DNA of 64,000 bases from HXMU1420-13 sp965249965 (GTDB lineage Bacteria; Bacteroidota; Rhodothermia; Balneolales; Balneolaceae), in assembly GCA_965249965.1 (NCBI GenBank), contig OZ252262.1, positions 248,001-312,000 on the forward strand, given 5' to 3'. Within the stretch, counting starts at the first letter, position 1; each line of letters opens with the position of its first letter. Of this stretch, positions 8,930 through 17,604 are shown one piece after another. A program made the translations under genes and the position numbers. Under the pieces are notes generated by a model. It had not been told where the DNA came from, made no database searches, and was given only the letters and a program-made list of their open reading frames with translations.

Positions 8930-9157
8930 TCAGATTGTTCTGAGTTTATGGCGCTTCGTAATTGGTTGCTCCTCTTTCTTATGATGTAGCTCATTTTCGA
9001 GCTTTAAGGCAACCATGCTTACTTGATCTAAATATGAATGCCAGGTTTCTGAAAAAAGATTCCTGGTTATTTCAGATATGTTCTTATCACCCTCTAACTT
9101 CACGGTTTTAGTGAATGGTAAAATTCTAGCTTTATTCTCTCGCTTTGATTTCTTCAT
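8930..9157 (-). CDS. Small basic protein of unknown function, downstream of Cry-DASH
   Basis: 75 residues from the ATG at 9157 (an in-frame upstream codon would add six). It is hydrophilic and basic at the ends (MKKSKRENKAR…; …TKRHKLRTI) with a central helical stretch ITRNLFSETWHSYLDQVSM. The start overlaps the end of the photolyase gene by 26 bp and the DUF2256 gene follows 22 bp later, so the three probably form one transcript. I do not recognise a family. The tight packing and lack of any competing frame support it being a real gene, and its position suggests a role linked to the photolyase. Confidence 0.6.
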   Translation of the reverse strand: MKKSKRENKARILPFTKTVKLEGDKNISEITRNLFSETWHSYLDQVSMVALKLENELHHKKEEQPITKRHKLRTI

Positions 9158-10556
9158 AACTTTTCTCCAAATCAATCATTGGTGATGGATAACTGACTTG
9201 TTCTTTTACTTCAAACAACTCTTTTTGTTCAACGAAAAATGTATGTGGTTCGTGTATATAATCTTTTGGGAGTGATTTTAATTCCGGTAACCAGAGTTTA
9301 ACATATTCTCCTTTAGAATCATATCGCTTTGCTTGCCCCACAATATTGAAGAAACGGTTACGGGGATCATGGCCAACTGTTGCATTATATGCCCAATTGC
9401 CATAGTTCGAGCACACATCATAGTCTAACAACATACTCTCAAAGTATTCAGCGCCCATTCTCCAATCGATATTTAAGTTTTGTGCCAGAAAACTTGCTAC
9501 GTTCTGTCGTCCCCTATTACTCATGAATCCCGTCAAATTTAGCTCTCTCATATTTGCATCAATAAACGGTATACCTGTTGTACCAGTCGCCCATTTTTCG
9601 AACTTTTTTTGATCTGTTGACCATTCTCTTTCTTTTTGCTGAATTCCGCCAGGCTTGAAAATATCATTACCAAATCGCCATGCAGAGAATCGAAAATAAT
9701 CGCGCCATATTAGTTCGAAAATCATCCAATATGTTGAACTATTTTTTGTTCGCTCACTTTCATATTTCTTAATCTCATGAAATATCATCCGAGGTGAAAG
9801 TGAACCATTTGCAAGCCAAGGTGAAAATTTTGATGAATAATCGGCACCTATTAACCCATTTCTGGTATTTTTATATGTGGCAATTCGATCTGTTTCCCAA
9901 ATGTATGAATGAAGTCTAGATAAAGCTTCATCTTCACCTCCTTTATATTGTATTACTGCTCGCTGATCAATTGCCTCCGGCGATAAATCAAAATCTGATA
10001 CAACGGGCATATCCGTTTTCTGAATGTTTTCAACAAATCTGGGATTTATTGGAGGTTCTATTATTGGTTGTACTTCCGCATATTTTTCAATTTTCTTTCG
10101 AAATTGCGTGAACACAAGAGGTACGTTTGATTGATCAAATAACAAGTCATCTGGATGAAATAAAGTACTTCCCCAAAATCTCTCTATTGGAATGGTCAGA
10201 GCATCCTCTAAATTATCTTCCACATTCAGCTCTTCGCTAGTTACTTCCTCGTGAAAATAAACTTGATCGATCTTGTATTTTATCGAAACAGAAGGCAAAA
10301 TCTGTTCAGGTTTTCCATGCAGTATTAACAAATCCCCGCCAAGAGCTTTTAAATTATTCTTTAAATTCTGAACAGTTTCGATCAGGAATTGAGCTCTAAA
10401 TGCGCCAGTTTTATTAAATCCAAAAGATGTAAGCCCATAATGCCGTGGATCAAAACAATACACAGGAAGCACTTCTCCTTCTCTGAAAGCTTCTGATAGT
10501 GCTTCATTGTCATGTGTTCTTAAATCGTTTCTAAACCAAACTAAAGTTCTTTTCAC
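9132..10556 (-). CDS. DASH-type cryptochrome / photolyase
   Basis: 474-residue FAD flavoprotein of the photolyase/cryptochrome family; DASH members repair cyclobutane dimers in single-stranded DNA using blue light. The N-terminal Rossmann domain opens RTLVWFRNDLRTHDNEAL and has the DASH-type block FGFNKTGAFRAQFLIE (about residues 46-61), a good marker separating Cry-DASH from CPD photolyase. The FAD-binding half shows SKFSPWLANGSLSPR, the tryptophan-rich ELIWRDYFRF, NLTGFMSNRGRQNVASFLAQ, then DWRMGAEYFE and DYDVCSNYGNWAYNATVG. The start is a GTG. It leads an operon with the small unknown protein and DUF2256, divergent from the sugar dehydrogenase gene. Confidence 0.93.
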   Translation of the reverse strand: MKRTLVWFRNDLRTHDNEALSEAFREGEVLPVYCFDPRHYGLTSFGFNKTGAFRAQFLIETVQNLKNNLKALGGDLLILHGKPEQILPSVSIKYKIDQVYFHEEVTSEELNVEDNLEDALTIPIERFWGSTLFHPDDLLFDQSNVPLVFTQFRKKIEKYAEVQPIIEPPINPRFVENIQKTDMPVVSDFDLSPEAIDQRAVIQYKGGEDEALSRLHSYIWETDRIATYKNTRNGLIGADYSSKFSPWLANGSLSPRMIFHEIKKYESERTKNSSTYWMIFELIWRDYFRFSAWRFGNDIFKPGGIQQKEREWSTDQKKFEKWATGTTGIPFIDANMRELNLTGFMSNRGRQNVASFLAQNLNIDWRMGAEYFESMLLDYDVCSNYGNWAYNATVGHDPRNRFFNIVGQAKRYDSKGEYVKLWLPELKSLPKDYIHEPHTFFVEQKELFEVKEQVSYPSPMIDLEKSYEEIKARE

Positions 10557-10678
10557 GCCTTTTTTTGATATGTAAATAATTTTAAGAAGCGCATCATTCC
10601 TTAGTGAATTTGAAGAAGTATTACAGTTTTGTCTTTTGTAAAGATTTATCTTAGCTGATCATTAATTGTTAGTTATAT

Positions 10679-11833
10679 ATGTACTCCAGAGTTTTCATCC
10701 TCCCTTTATTGTTTATCGTATTTGCTTGTAGTCGAACTACACAATCAAATAAAATTCTTGACGATTCTTCTACAGCTTTAGGATATCTTGAAGTTCCCAA
10801 AGGATTTGAAGTAGAAGTTTTTGCGACCGGCGTTGAAGGCGCTCGCCAGATGGCTATGAGTAGTGACGGAATAATCTATGTTGGAACTCGTCGAACTGGT
10901 GATAATGGGAAAATTTACGCTGTTATCGATTCAAATAAAGACTATGTAGCCGACTCTGTGCATGTTGTTGCATCGGGATTGCGAATGCCAAATGGAGTAG
11001 CCATGCGCGGTTCTGATTTATTCGTGGCTGAAGTTAGCAATATTTGGAAGTTCAAGAACATTGACTCCAATTATGATGCAAATCCAGAACCTGAATTAAT
11101 TGCTGATGATTATCCAACTGAAAGTAGCCATGGATGGAAATACATTGCTTTTGGGCCTGATGACAAATTATATGTTCCGGTTGGGGCACCTTGTAATGTG
11201 TGTAACCATGAAGGTGATAATTCCATTTACGCCAGCTTAACCCGGATTAATCCGGATGGTTCCGATCGAGAAATTATAGCACACGGAATTAGAAATACAG
11301 TCGGTTTTACCTGGCATCCTGAAACTGGAAATCTGTGGTTTACCGATAATGGTAGAGATTGGATGGGTGATGACATTCCACCTTGTGAGCTTAATGAATT
11401 GCCCGAAGAAGGTGCCCATTTTGGTTTTCCGTATTTGCATGGCAATAACGTTTGGGACCCTGAATTTGGATCTAGCGAAGAAATCCGAGCACAAGACTTT
11501 ACAACACCAGTTCAAGAGCTTGGTCCACACGTAGCTCCTCTGGATGTTATGTTCTATACAGGCGAGATGTTCCCGGATACGTATAGAAATCAAGCCCTAA
11601 TTGCTGAACATGGTAGCTGGAATAGAAGTGAAAAAATCGGATACCAAATTAGTATAGTCACCTTTGATGAGACAGGAACCCCTACCTCATATCAACCGTT
11701 TATTAAAGGATGGCTACAAGAAGGAGATGAGATAAAAGGTCGCCCGGTTGCTTTTTTACAAATGCCGGATGGGTCGGTTTTAATCTCGGATGATCACACT
11801 GGTACCATATACCGTGTTAGCTACTCCGATTAA
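10679..11833 (+). CDS. PQQ-dependent sugar (sorbosone/glucose) dehydrogenase-like lipoprotein
   Basis: 384-residue six-bladed propeller of the soluble glucose/sorbosone dehydrogenase (GSDH) family. The N-terminus MYSRVFILPLLFIVFACS is a lipoprotein signal with Cys17 as the acylation site. Family features are PKGFEVEVFATGVEGARQMA, LRMPNGVAM, HGWKYIAFGPDDKLYVPVGA with a following CNVCN pair, ARINPDG-type repeat (LTRINPDGSDREIIAHGIRNTVGFTWHPETGNLWFTD split over about residues 185-222) and DDHTGTIYRV at the end. PQQ dependence and substrate are inferred from the family; many members are uncharacterised. It is a single gene, about 120 bp from the divergent photolyase. Confidence 0.85.
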   Translation: MYSRVFILPLLFIVFACSRTTQSNKILDDSSTALGYLEVPKGFEVEVFATGVEGARQMAMSSDGIIYVGTRRTGDNGKIYAVIDSNKDYVADSVHVVASGLRMPNGVAMRGSDLFVAEVSNIWKFKNIDSNYDANPEPELIADDYPTESSHGWKYIAFGPDDKLYVPVGAPCNVCNHEGDNSIYASLTRINPDGSDREIIAHGIRNTVGFTWHPETGNLWFTDNGRDWMGDDIPPCELNELPEEGAHFGFPYLHGNNVWDPEFGSSEEIRAQDFTTPVQELGPHVAPLDVMFYTGEMFPDTYRNQALIAEHGSWNRSEKIGYQISIVTFDETGTPTSYQPFIKGWLQEGDEIKGRPVAFLQMPDGSVLISDDHTGTIYRVSYSD

Positions 11834-11907
11834 GTAATTCAACATTATCTCGATAACAGCCACCTAAGAATTTTCTATATTTACTAAAATTAAATCCTGT
11901 TTACTGT

Positions 11908-12915
11908 ATGAAAAAAGTTGTCTTAATCCCCGGAGATGGAATTGGTTCAGAAATAACAAACTCCGTAACCACAATACTGGAAAAAGCTAACGCCCAGGTA
12001 GAATGGGTAGAAAAATCTGCGGGATTAAAAGCACATCTGGAGACAGGAAATCCTCTACCTGAAGACACAGTTGATGCGATAAAAAAACATCGAATTGCCT
12101 TAAAAGGTCCACTTACAACTCCAGTTGGTACAGGTTTCAGATCAGTAAATGTTGGTTTGAGACAACAATTTAATCTGTTTAGTAATATTCGACCTGCTCG
12201 TACACTGCCAAATATCGACAGCCCGTTCAAAAATGTTGACATGGTTATTTTCCGCGAGAATACTCAGGGCTTATATATTGGAAAAGAGCAATGGATTGAT
12301 GAAGAAAAAAAGGAACACGCTGAAAGTATTGCAGTAGTTACAGAACAAGCTAGTAGAAAAATTATTACTGCCGCGTTTGAATATGCACGAGCTAATGGTC
12401 GTAAGAAAGTAAGTCTGGTACACAAAGCGAATATCTTGAAATTTACAACCGGCTTATTTCTGGAAGTTGGGAGGAAAGTAGCTGTAGATTATACAGATAT
12501 CGAATTCGAAGACTTAATCGTAGATAATATGGCTATGCAAATGGTAATGCGGCCACAACGTTTTGATGTAGTAGTAACTACTAACTTATTTGGGGATATT
12601 CTTAGTGATTTAGCATCTGGCCTGGTTGGTGGACTTGGAGTTACAGGAGCCGCTAATATAGGAGATGACGCTGCAATGTTTGAAGCAGTTCATGGTTCAG
12701 CTCCTGATATTGCAGGGCAAAATAAAGCCAATCCGTTGGCCCTATTATTTTCATCTCTGATGATGTTAGAGCATATTGGCCAGAACGAGGTAGCTGACGA
12801 TATTAGAAAAGCAATTTATAAAACACTCGTTGAGCGAAAAGTCTATTGCACTCCTGATATTGGGGGTGAAGGTACAACTTCCACTTTCACACAAGCAGTT
12901 TGCGATAACATTTAA
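11908..12915 (+). CDS. NAD-type isocitrate dehydrogenase (isocitrate/isopropylmalate dehydrogenase family)
   Basis: 335-residue beta-decarboxylating dehydrogenase, probably catalysing isocitrate to 2-oxoglutarate in the TCA cycle. It opens VVLIPGDGIGSEI. The substrate-binding helix reads RSVNVGLRQQFNLFSNIRPAR (about residues 78-98), of the isocitrate type; leuB proteins differ here. RENTQGLYIG (about 112-121) also fits IDH rather than IPMDH. The active-site Lys is in SLVHKANIL, metal-binding Asp residues are in TNLFGDILSDLASGLVGG, and the cofactor loop reads FEAVHGSAPDIAGQNKANP; lack of the NADP-specific pattern of E. coli Icd suggests NAD. Homoisocitrate or tartrate dehydrogenase activity cannot be excluded. 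Confidence 0.85.
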   Translation: MKKVVLIPGDGIGSEITNSVTTILEKANAQVEWVEKSAGLKAHLETGNPLPEDTVDAIKKHRIALKGPLTTPVGTGFRSVNVGLRQQFNLFSNIRPARTLPNIDSPFKNVDMVIFRENTQGLYIGKEQWIDEEKKEHAESIAVVTEQASRKIITAAFEYARANGRKKVSLVHKANILKFTTGLFLEVGRKVAVDYTDIEFEDLIVDNMAMQMVMRPQRFDVVVTTNLFGDILSDLASGLVGGLGVTGAANIGDDAAMFEAVHGSAPDIAGQNKANPLALLFSSLMMLEHIGQNEVADDIRKAIYKTLVERKVYCTPDIGGEGTTSTFTQAVCDNI

Positions 12916-12929
12916 AACTAATTGCCTTT

Positions 12930-12962
12930 AAAAGAAGGGAATTTTATCAGTTGAAAATTCCC
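12930..12962 (-). terminator. Hairpin at the end of the holin-like gene
   Basis: Inverted repeat GGGAATTTT (12937-12945) and AAAATTCCC (12954-12962), followed on the minus strand by TTCTTTT. It overlaps the last codons of the holin-like gene and sits between two convergent genes, so it may also serve the isocitrate dehydrogenase transcript. Confidence 0.5.
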
Positions 12963-13276
12963 ATTAAGATTGAGCTGATAATCGATAAAATGATTGTGAA
13001 TGCCAAGGCCCACCAAAAGTTCTTGATCTTAAAATCATCGATGAATTTATCAACTAGCATCACAAGAACTGCGTTTACCACAAAGGCAAAAAACCCAAAT
13101 GTTATTATTGTGAATGGTAACGCGAGTATTTGAAGTATTGGTCCTAATAAGAAATTTGCGATTGAAATCCCTCCAGCAACCCAAACAGCAGCCCAGAAAT
13201 TTTTTATCTCAACACCACTTAGTACCTTTGCCGTTATAAACACCGAGATACTATTTATAAACCAAGCCAAAATCAT
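12947..13276 (-). CDS. Phage-holin-family small membrane protein (4 TM)
   Basis: 109-residue protein that is almost entirely hydrophobic, with four membrane helices. The pattern FLLGPILQILALPFTIITFGFFAFVVNA (split over residues about 42-70; P-x-L-x-x-L-x-L-P-x-x-x-x-T-x-G) is the hallmark of the mycobacterial-type four-TM phage holin superfamily (YvlD-like), widespread in bacterial chromosomes and not by itself a sign of prophage. No lysis genes are nearby, so a holin role is unlikely. It is convergent with the isocitrate dehydrogenase gene and divergent from the GNAT gene 62 bp away. Confidence 0.85.
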   Translation of the reverse strand: MILAWFINSISVFITAKVLSGVEIKNFWAAVWVAGGISIANFLLGPILQILALPFTIITFGFFAFVVNAVLVMLVDKFIDDFKIKNFWWALAFTIILSIISSILMGIFN

Positions 13277-13338
13277 TTTCTTCTCTTTTAAATTGAGGTT
13301 TGGAAATCTCTACGATTAAACCATAAAATTGTTCTAAA

Positions 13339-13794
13339 ATGGAATTGATTAAATTTGTTCATGCAGAATTTAGTGAACTTACATCTTCCCAACTTACAGC
13401 AGTTTTCAGATTGCGCCAAAATGTGTTCATAATAGAACAACAATGCTTTTATGAAGATATTGATGGTTCAGATCAATTTGCTTCGCACTTATTAGCTCAA
13501 TCAAATGGAGAGTTAGCCGGTTACCTTAGAATCTTTAAACCTGGCATTAAATATGAAAATGCCGCCTCTATAGGAAGAATTGTAGTGCAAAATAACTATC
13601 GAGGTACCAAAATTGGCAAATTATTAATATCGAAAGGCATTGATATAGCCAAGACTAATTACCCTTATTCAAGGATTAAGATAGAAGCTCAGGCTGCACT
13701 AAAAAACTATTACTCCGAATTTGGATTTACAACCATTAGTAATGTATATGAAGTTGACGAAATACCGCATATACTTATGGAGATGAAGGCTTAG
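13339..13794 (+). CDS. GNAT acetyltransferase, ElaA-like
   Basis: 151-residue GNAT-fold N-acetyltransferase. The ElaA signature is clear: FRLRQNVFIIEQQCFYEDIDGSD (residues about 24-46, V-F-x-x-E-Q-x-C/C-x-Y-x-E-I-D-G-x-D), then the acetyl-CoA loop IGRIVVQNNYRGTKIGKLLI with the R-G-x-x-I-G-x-x-L pattern. The C-terminal strand FGFTTISNVYEVDEIPHILMEM is typical. The acceptor is unknown for this family. Its TAG stop overlaps the TAA stop of the opposite Hpt gene (shared TTAG at 13791-13794). Confidence 0.9.
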   Translation: MELIKFVHAEFSELTSSQLTAVFRLRQNVFIIEQQCFYEDIDGSDQFASHLLAQSNGELAGYLRIFKPGIKYENAASIGRIVVQNNYRGTKIGKLLISKGIDIAKTNYPYSRIKIEAQAALKNYYSEFGFTTISNVYEVDEIPHILMEMKA

Positions 13795-14135
13795 GCTAGT
13801 TCTTCCCTCTTTTTTTTAAGGGCTGGCAAACATTTTTGGGATGCATCTTTAAGCCTTGAAATAATCTCTCCAACAGAATCAAGGTTATCTCCTGATTTAG
13901 CATTAGCTTCAAGTTGCTTGATATCTTCAAACATTCCTGTAAGACCAATGTATTGCAAAGTTGGTTTAAATTTATGTGCCTCTCTAGCCAAATCTTCTAT
14001 TTGGTCGTTAGCTGCAAATGTTTCAATATTTTTGATGTGTTCTGGAATATCTCGGATAAATAAATCAAGCATCTCAAGGATCATTGCTCGATCACCCCCA
14101 GTTATATCTTCCAGATATGAGAGATTTATTATCAA
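13791..14135 (-). CDS. Stand-alone histidine phosphotransfer (Hpt) protein
   Basis: 114-residue four-helix Hpt protein acting as a phosphate shuttle in a multistep phosphorelay. His54 in AREAHKFKPTLQYIG is the expected phosphorylation site (family AHxLKGxxxxxG), and helix A has the common GGDRAMILEMLDLFI pattern. The start is probably a TTG at 14135; there is no ATG between the upstream stop and this codon. No histidine kinase or response regulator lies in the window, so its partners must be elsewhere. It overlaps the convergent GNAT stop by four bases. Confidence 0.85.
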   Translation of the reverse strand: MIINLSYLEDITGGDRAMILEMLDLFIRDIPEHIKNIETFAANDQIEDLAREAHKFKPTLQYIGLTGMFEDIKQLEANAKSGDNLDSVGEIISRLKDASQKCLPALKKKREELA

Positions 14136-14239
14136 AATAAAGCGTATGAATTATTACGAACTTCTAGTATCTGTATTGTTAAAAACAGTGTCTTAAATTT
14201 AAGCTTATTTTAATAAGTATCTTCTTAGAATTTATTAAG

Positions 14240-14314
14240 CTATCCGGTAAATATTACAAAAACTACCAGTACAATTACTGTAATTTTAAAAATTAATCCT
14301 TTCCAGTTTTTCAT
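14240..14314 (-). CDS. Possible 24-residue single-TM peptide
   Basis: ATG at 14314 to TAG at 14240, encoding MKNWKGLIF followed by a continuous hydrophobic helix (KITVIVLVVFVIF) and TG. The layout, a short basic N-terminus and one membrane span, is that of many overlooked bacterial membrane peptides. No strong ribosome site is visible and AT-rich DNA yields such frames by chance, so this is tentative. It lies between glmS and hpt on the same strand as both. Confidence 0.25.
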   Translation of the reverse strand: MKNWKGLIFKITVIVLVVFVIFTG

Positions 14315-14431
14315 TTTGATAGATGCGCATAGAGATTTGAAACAGGAATGGATAAAACTGATTTCTTAAATCAAAAACAAGCAAAAAATTATATTGTGGC
14401 TACAATATTTTGCCATAATTAATGATCTCTA

Positions 14432-14463
14432 TAAAAATATAAGATTACATCAATCTTATATTT
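14432..14463 (-). terminator. Intrinsic terminator of glmS
   Basis: Perfect 12-bp stem AAATATAAGATT (14435-14446) with AATCTTATATTT (14452-14463) and a five-base loop. On the minus strand it is followed by a T-run from the A-run at 14433-14437. It begins 10 bases after the glmS stop codon. Confidence 0.75.
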
Positions 14464-14473
14464 AAAATCATAT

Positions 14474-16309
14474 CTATTCTACAGTAACGCTTTTAGCTAA
14501 ATTTCTTGGCTGATCAACATCACACCCTCGATTTACAGCAATATAATAGGAAAGTAATTGTAGTGGTATTACACTTAATAAAGGGGAGAGCATATCTTCT
14601 GTTGACGGTATAGGAAAATCAAATTCAGCGAGTTTTCTAACCTCTTCATTTTCCGCGGAAGTAATCGATATTATTCTGCCTTTTCTTGCTTTAACTTCTT
14701 CTATGTTACTTACCATTTTATCATTTGTATGATTGGTTGCAGCAATTACAACTACCGGCATCATGTCATCGATTAAAGCAATTGGTCCATGCTTCATTTC
14801 AGCTGCTGGATACCCCTCAGCGTGAGCATAGGAAATTTCTTTTAATTTCAGGGCACCTTCCAATGCAACCGGGAAACTAATCGTTCTTCCCAAGTACAGG
14901 AAGTTCGGAGCATAGGTAAATAAACTGGCTATCTTCTCAAGCTTTACACTATTGTCTAAAATCTCTTGAATCTTCTTTGGAATTTTCGACAACTCTTTGA
15001 GTATTGCAGAACACTCTTCTTTAGTTAGATTTCCGTTTTTTCTTGCCATTAACAGTGCTATCAAAATCAGTACTGTTACCTGGCCTGTGAATGCTTTTGT
15101 AGATGCTACTCCAATTTCAGGTCCGGTATGCAAATAAACACCTGCGTCGCTTTCCCGGGCAATCGTACTGCCCACAACATTAACTATACCAAGCACCATT
15201 GCACCTGCATCTTTCGCTGTTCGCATCGCTGCGAGTGTATCTGCAGTTTCACCTGATTGTGAAATCACAATTAATACATCACCTTTGCCGATTAAGGGGT
15301 CTTTGTATCTAAACTCAGAAGCATATTCTACCTCAACAGATCTCCTTACCAACGATTCTATTAAATATTCTCCAACTAGACCAGAGTGCCAACTTGTACC
15401 ACAAGCCGCTATAACAATCCTCTTTGCTCCAATTAGTTGATCAATAACTCCAGATAAGCCACCTAGTGTAACCTCCCCTTCTTCTACATTTATTCGCCCT
15501 CTCAGACAATCTGTAATTGTTTTAGGTTGTTCAAATATTTCTTTTAGCATGAAATAAGGGAAGCCACCTTTTTCAATTTCTTCGAGGTTCATGGCTAATT
15601 CATGTATTTCCTTATCAAGTTCAACATCATTTGAATCCAATACCTGATAAGAGTCTTTCTTAATCACTGCCATTTCACCTTCATCAAGATAAATTACCTT
15701 GTCTGTGTATTCTGCAACAGCCGAGGCATCAGAGGCAATAAGCATTTCTCCTTTACCAACGCCAATAAGTAAAGGGGAACCCTTTCTGGCAACAATAATT
15801 CTGTCTGGATAATCCTCGTGAATCAGAGCGAAACCATATGCTCCGGTAATTTGCTTTAAAGCTGCTTGAATAGCTTTTTCAAAACTTAAATCCTTGCGCG
15901 ACTCAATGACACTTTCGATAAGTTTGGCTGCTACTTCGGTATCGGTTTCAGAATAAAATGTGATTCCCTTATCGCTAAGTACTTTCTTTAATGCAGTGTA
16001 ATTTTCAATAATCCCATTATGTATAAGTGCGAGTTTTCCAGAATTTGAAACATGTGGGTGAGCATTTACATCATTAGGCTCACCATGTGTTGCCCATCTA
16101 GTATGCCCAATCCCTATCGTACCTTTGTGATCGTTTTCAATTAATTTATCTAAATTTTTGACTTTCCCTTTTGCTTTCGAAACATGTAATCCACCATTTA
16201 ATGTGGCAATCCCGGCAGAATCATATCCTCGATATTCCATTCTCTGTAAGCCTTTTATCACTACTTCTTTTGCTTCTTTAGTACCTATGTAGCCTATTAT
16301 TCCACACAT
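14474..16309 (-). CDS. glmS: Glutamine-fructose-6-phosphate aminotransferase (isomerizing)
   Basis: First committed enzyme of UDP-GlcNAc synthesis: fructose-6-phosphate plus glutamine gives glucosamine-6-phosphate. The 611-residue length is standard. Residues 2-8 (CGIIGYI) carry the N-terminal nucleophile Cys2 of the class II glutamine amidotransferase domain, with MEYRGYDSAGIA and HTRWATHGEPN following. Two SIS domains hold AACGTSWHSG, VISQSGETADT and the conserved C-terminus DQPRNLAKSVTVE. It is divergent from a GlmU-like gene over about 100 bp, so the two ends of the amino-sugar pathway share a promoter region. No glmS ribozyme is visible upstream. Confidence 0.98.
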   Translation of the reverse strand: MCGIIGYIGTKEAKEVVIKGLQRMEYRGYDSAGIATLNGGLHVSKAKGKVKNLDKLIENDHKGTIGIGHTRWATHGEPNDVNAHPHVSNSGKLALIHNGIIENYTALKKVLSDKGITFYSETDTEVAAKLIESVIESRKDLSFEKAIQAALKQITGAYGFALIHEDYPDRIIVARKGSPLLIGVGKGEMLIASDASAVAEYTDKVIYLDEGEMAVIKKDSYQVLDSNDVELDKEIHELAMNLEEIEKGGFPYFMLKEIFEQPKTITDCLRGRINVEEGEVTLGGLSGVIDQLIGAKRIVIAACGTSWHSGLVGEYLIESLVRRSVEVEYASEFRYKDPLIGKGDVLIVISQSGETADTLAAMRTAKDAGAMVLGIVNVVGSTIARESDAGVYLHTGPEIGVASTKAFTGQVTVLILIALLMARKNGNLTKEECSAILKELSKIPKKIQEILDNSVKLEKIASLFTYAPNFLYLGRTISFPVALEGALKLKEISYAHAEGYPAAEMKHGPIALIDDMMPVVVIAATNHTNDKMVSNIEEVKARKGRIISITSAENEEVRKLAEFDFPIPSTEDMLSPLLSVIPLQLLSYYIAVNRGCDVDQPRNLAKSVTVE

Positions 16310-16413
16310 TTTAAATACACTTAAATTGGATTATTCTTGATGAAAACAGGTTAAATTAACGTATTATCCAATTACTTGAGATTAAATTTTACTTTTAAAA
16401 TTTCACTCTTTTA

Positions 16414-17604
16414 ATGCACATTTGTTTCTTTCCAGATAAAAGCGCCTCTAATTTTAAACCACTAACACTTACTCGTCCGTTTGATGATTTACGAGTAGGT
16501 ATTTTTACAATTCGAGAAAAATGGATAAAGACTTTACGCCCCCAACATTGGTCAAGGAAAATTGAAACGTATTTAGGATCATGTTTTAAAAGTGATGATT
16601 TACAAATTTCAAAAAATATACTCTGGATAAATAGCAGGGTATTACCAGAGAATTCATTATTGAAAGCAATTGCGGGTTTAAAACAAGACTATAAACTTGT
16701 TTGGAATAATGAAGTTATTGCTGCTTCAACTTCAAGTTCTGTAGATGATATTTTTAACGCACAATTAGAAGCCATTGAGCTACGAGATGAACCCAAACTC
16801 CTTACACATTTTTGGGATTTACTTTCACTTAATCCAACTGAAATAAAATCTGATTGCCGGTTATTACTTGCATCATTTGGAAATAAGAATCAGTTTCATC
16901 CGAGTGTGATTATCGACAATCCAGAAAATGTTTTTATTCATGAAACTGCAAAAATCGAACCTGGCAGTATTTTAATCACTGAAAATGGTCCAATATATAT
17001 CGGACCTGGTGCAATTATTGAAGCTGGTGCTATCATTCGCGGACCGGTAGCAGTTTGTGAAAATGCACAGGTTAAAATGGGTGCAAGAATATCCAATGGA
17101 ACAACAATTGGCCCTGTTTGTAAAGTTGGCGGCGAAGTTAATAACTCCATATTTCACTCATATTCTAATAAGGCTCATGAAGGTTTTACCGGGAATTCTA
17201 TTATTGGACAATGGTGTAATTTTGGAGCAGACACCAATACATCAAACTTAAAAAACAATTATTCGAGAGTGACACTACCACATTGGGATTCTGGTGAGGT
17301 TACTAAAGAAGGCGTTCAATTTTTTGGCACTGTATTCGGCGATTTCTCAAAAACTGCAATAAATACCAGTTTAAATACCGGCACTATTTGTGGAGTAAGT
17401 TCAAATATCTTTTGCAGTGGATTCCCACAAAAAGTAATCCCTTCCTTTTCATGGGTGGGAGATGGGATTCCGGAAATTTATGAATTTGATAAAGCCATCA
17501 ACGCTATGCAAGCAATGATGAAGCGCAGAGGGATTGAAATATCACCAGAATTTATAGAAATGATGGCCTATTTATTTAGCTCAGAGTATTCTTCGAGTAG
17601 TTAA
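16414..17604 (+). CDS. GlmU-like sugar nucleotidyltransferase / acetyltransferase-fold protein
   Basis: 396-residue protein of the Bacteroidetes-type GlmU family. The N-terminus (ICFFPDKSASNFKPLTLTRPFDDLRVGIFTI) resembles the putative nucleotidyltransferase domain that replaces the classical pyrophosphorylase in these proteins, and from about residue 180 a left-handed beta-helix follows (repeats such as IYIGPGAIIEAGAIIRG, ISNGTTIGPVCKVGGEV). Its role is presumably acetylation and/or uridylylation of glucosamine-1-phosphate, the later steps to UDP-GlcNAc, which fits its divergent pairing with glmS. The split of activities cannot be settled from sequence. The last 24 bp overlap the end of the convergent NlpC/P60 gene. 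Confidence 0.82.
   Translation: MHICFFPDKSASNFKPLTLTRPFDDLRVGIFTIREKWIKTLRPQHWSRKIETYLGSCFKSDDLQISKNILWINSRVLPENSLLKAIAGLKQDYKLVWNNEVIAASTSSSVDDIFNAQLEAIELRDEPKLLTHFWDLLSLNPTEIKSDCRLLLASFGNKNQFHPSVIIDNPENVFIHETAKIEPGSILITENGPIYIGPGAIIEAGAIIRGPVAVCENAQVKMGARISNGTTIGPVCKVGGEVNNSIFHSYSNKAHEGFTGNSIIGQWCNFGADTNTSNLKNNYSRVTLPHWDSGEVTKEGVQFFGTVFGDFSKTAINTSLNTGTICGVSSNIFCSGFPQKVIPSFSWVGDGIPEIYEFDKAINAMQAMMKRRGIEISPEFIEMMAYLFSSEYSSSS

Larger units (their letters stand above)
14136..14473. other. 338-bp intergenic region between hpt and glmS
   Basis: Very AT-rich. It contains the terminator of glmS at its right end and one possible 24-codon membrane peptide on the minus strand (14240-14314). The remainder shows no convincing frame, tRNA or long repeat. 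The promoter of the Hpt gene should lie near 14140-14230. Confidence 0.5.

Noticed and set aside
11237..11593. Minus-strand open frame of 118 codons opposite the sugar dehydrogenase gene
   Set aside because: It is antisense to a well-supported GSDH-family gene, has no ribosome site and no recognisable motif.
12947..13276. Phage-holin-family protein as a sign of a prophage
   Set aside because: No integrase, capsid, lysin or att-like repeats are near; this four-TM family is common in ordinary chromosomes.
16310..16413. glmS ribozyme upstream of glmS
   Set aside because: The 104-bp divergent spacer is too short and lacks the GlmS ribozyme core; it is simple AT-rich promoter DNA.
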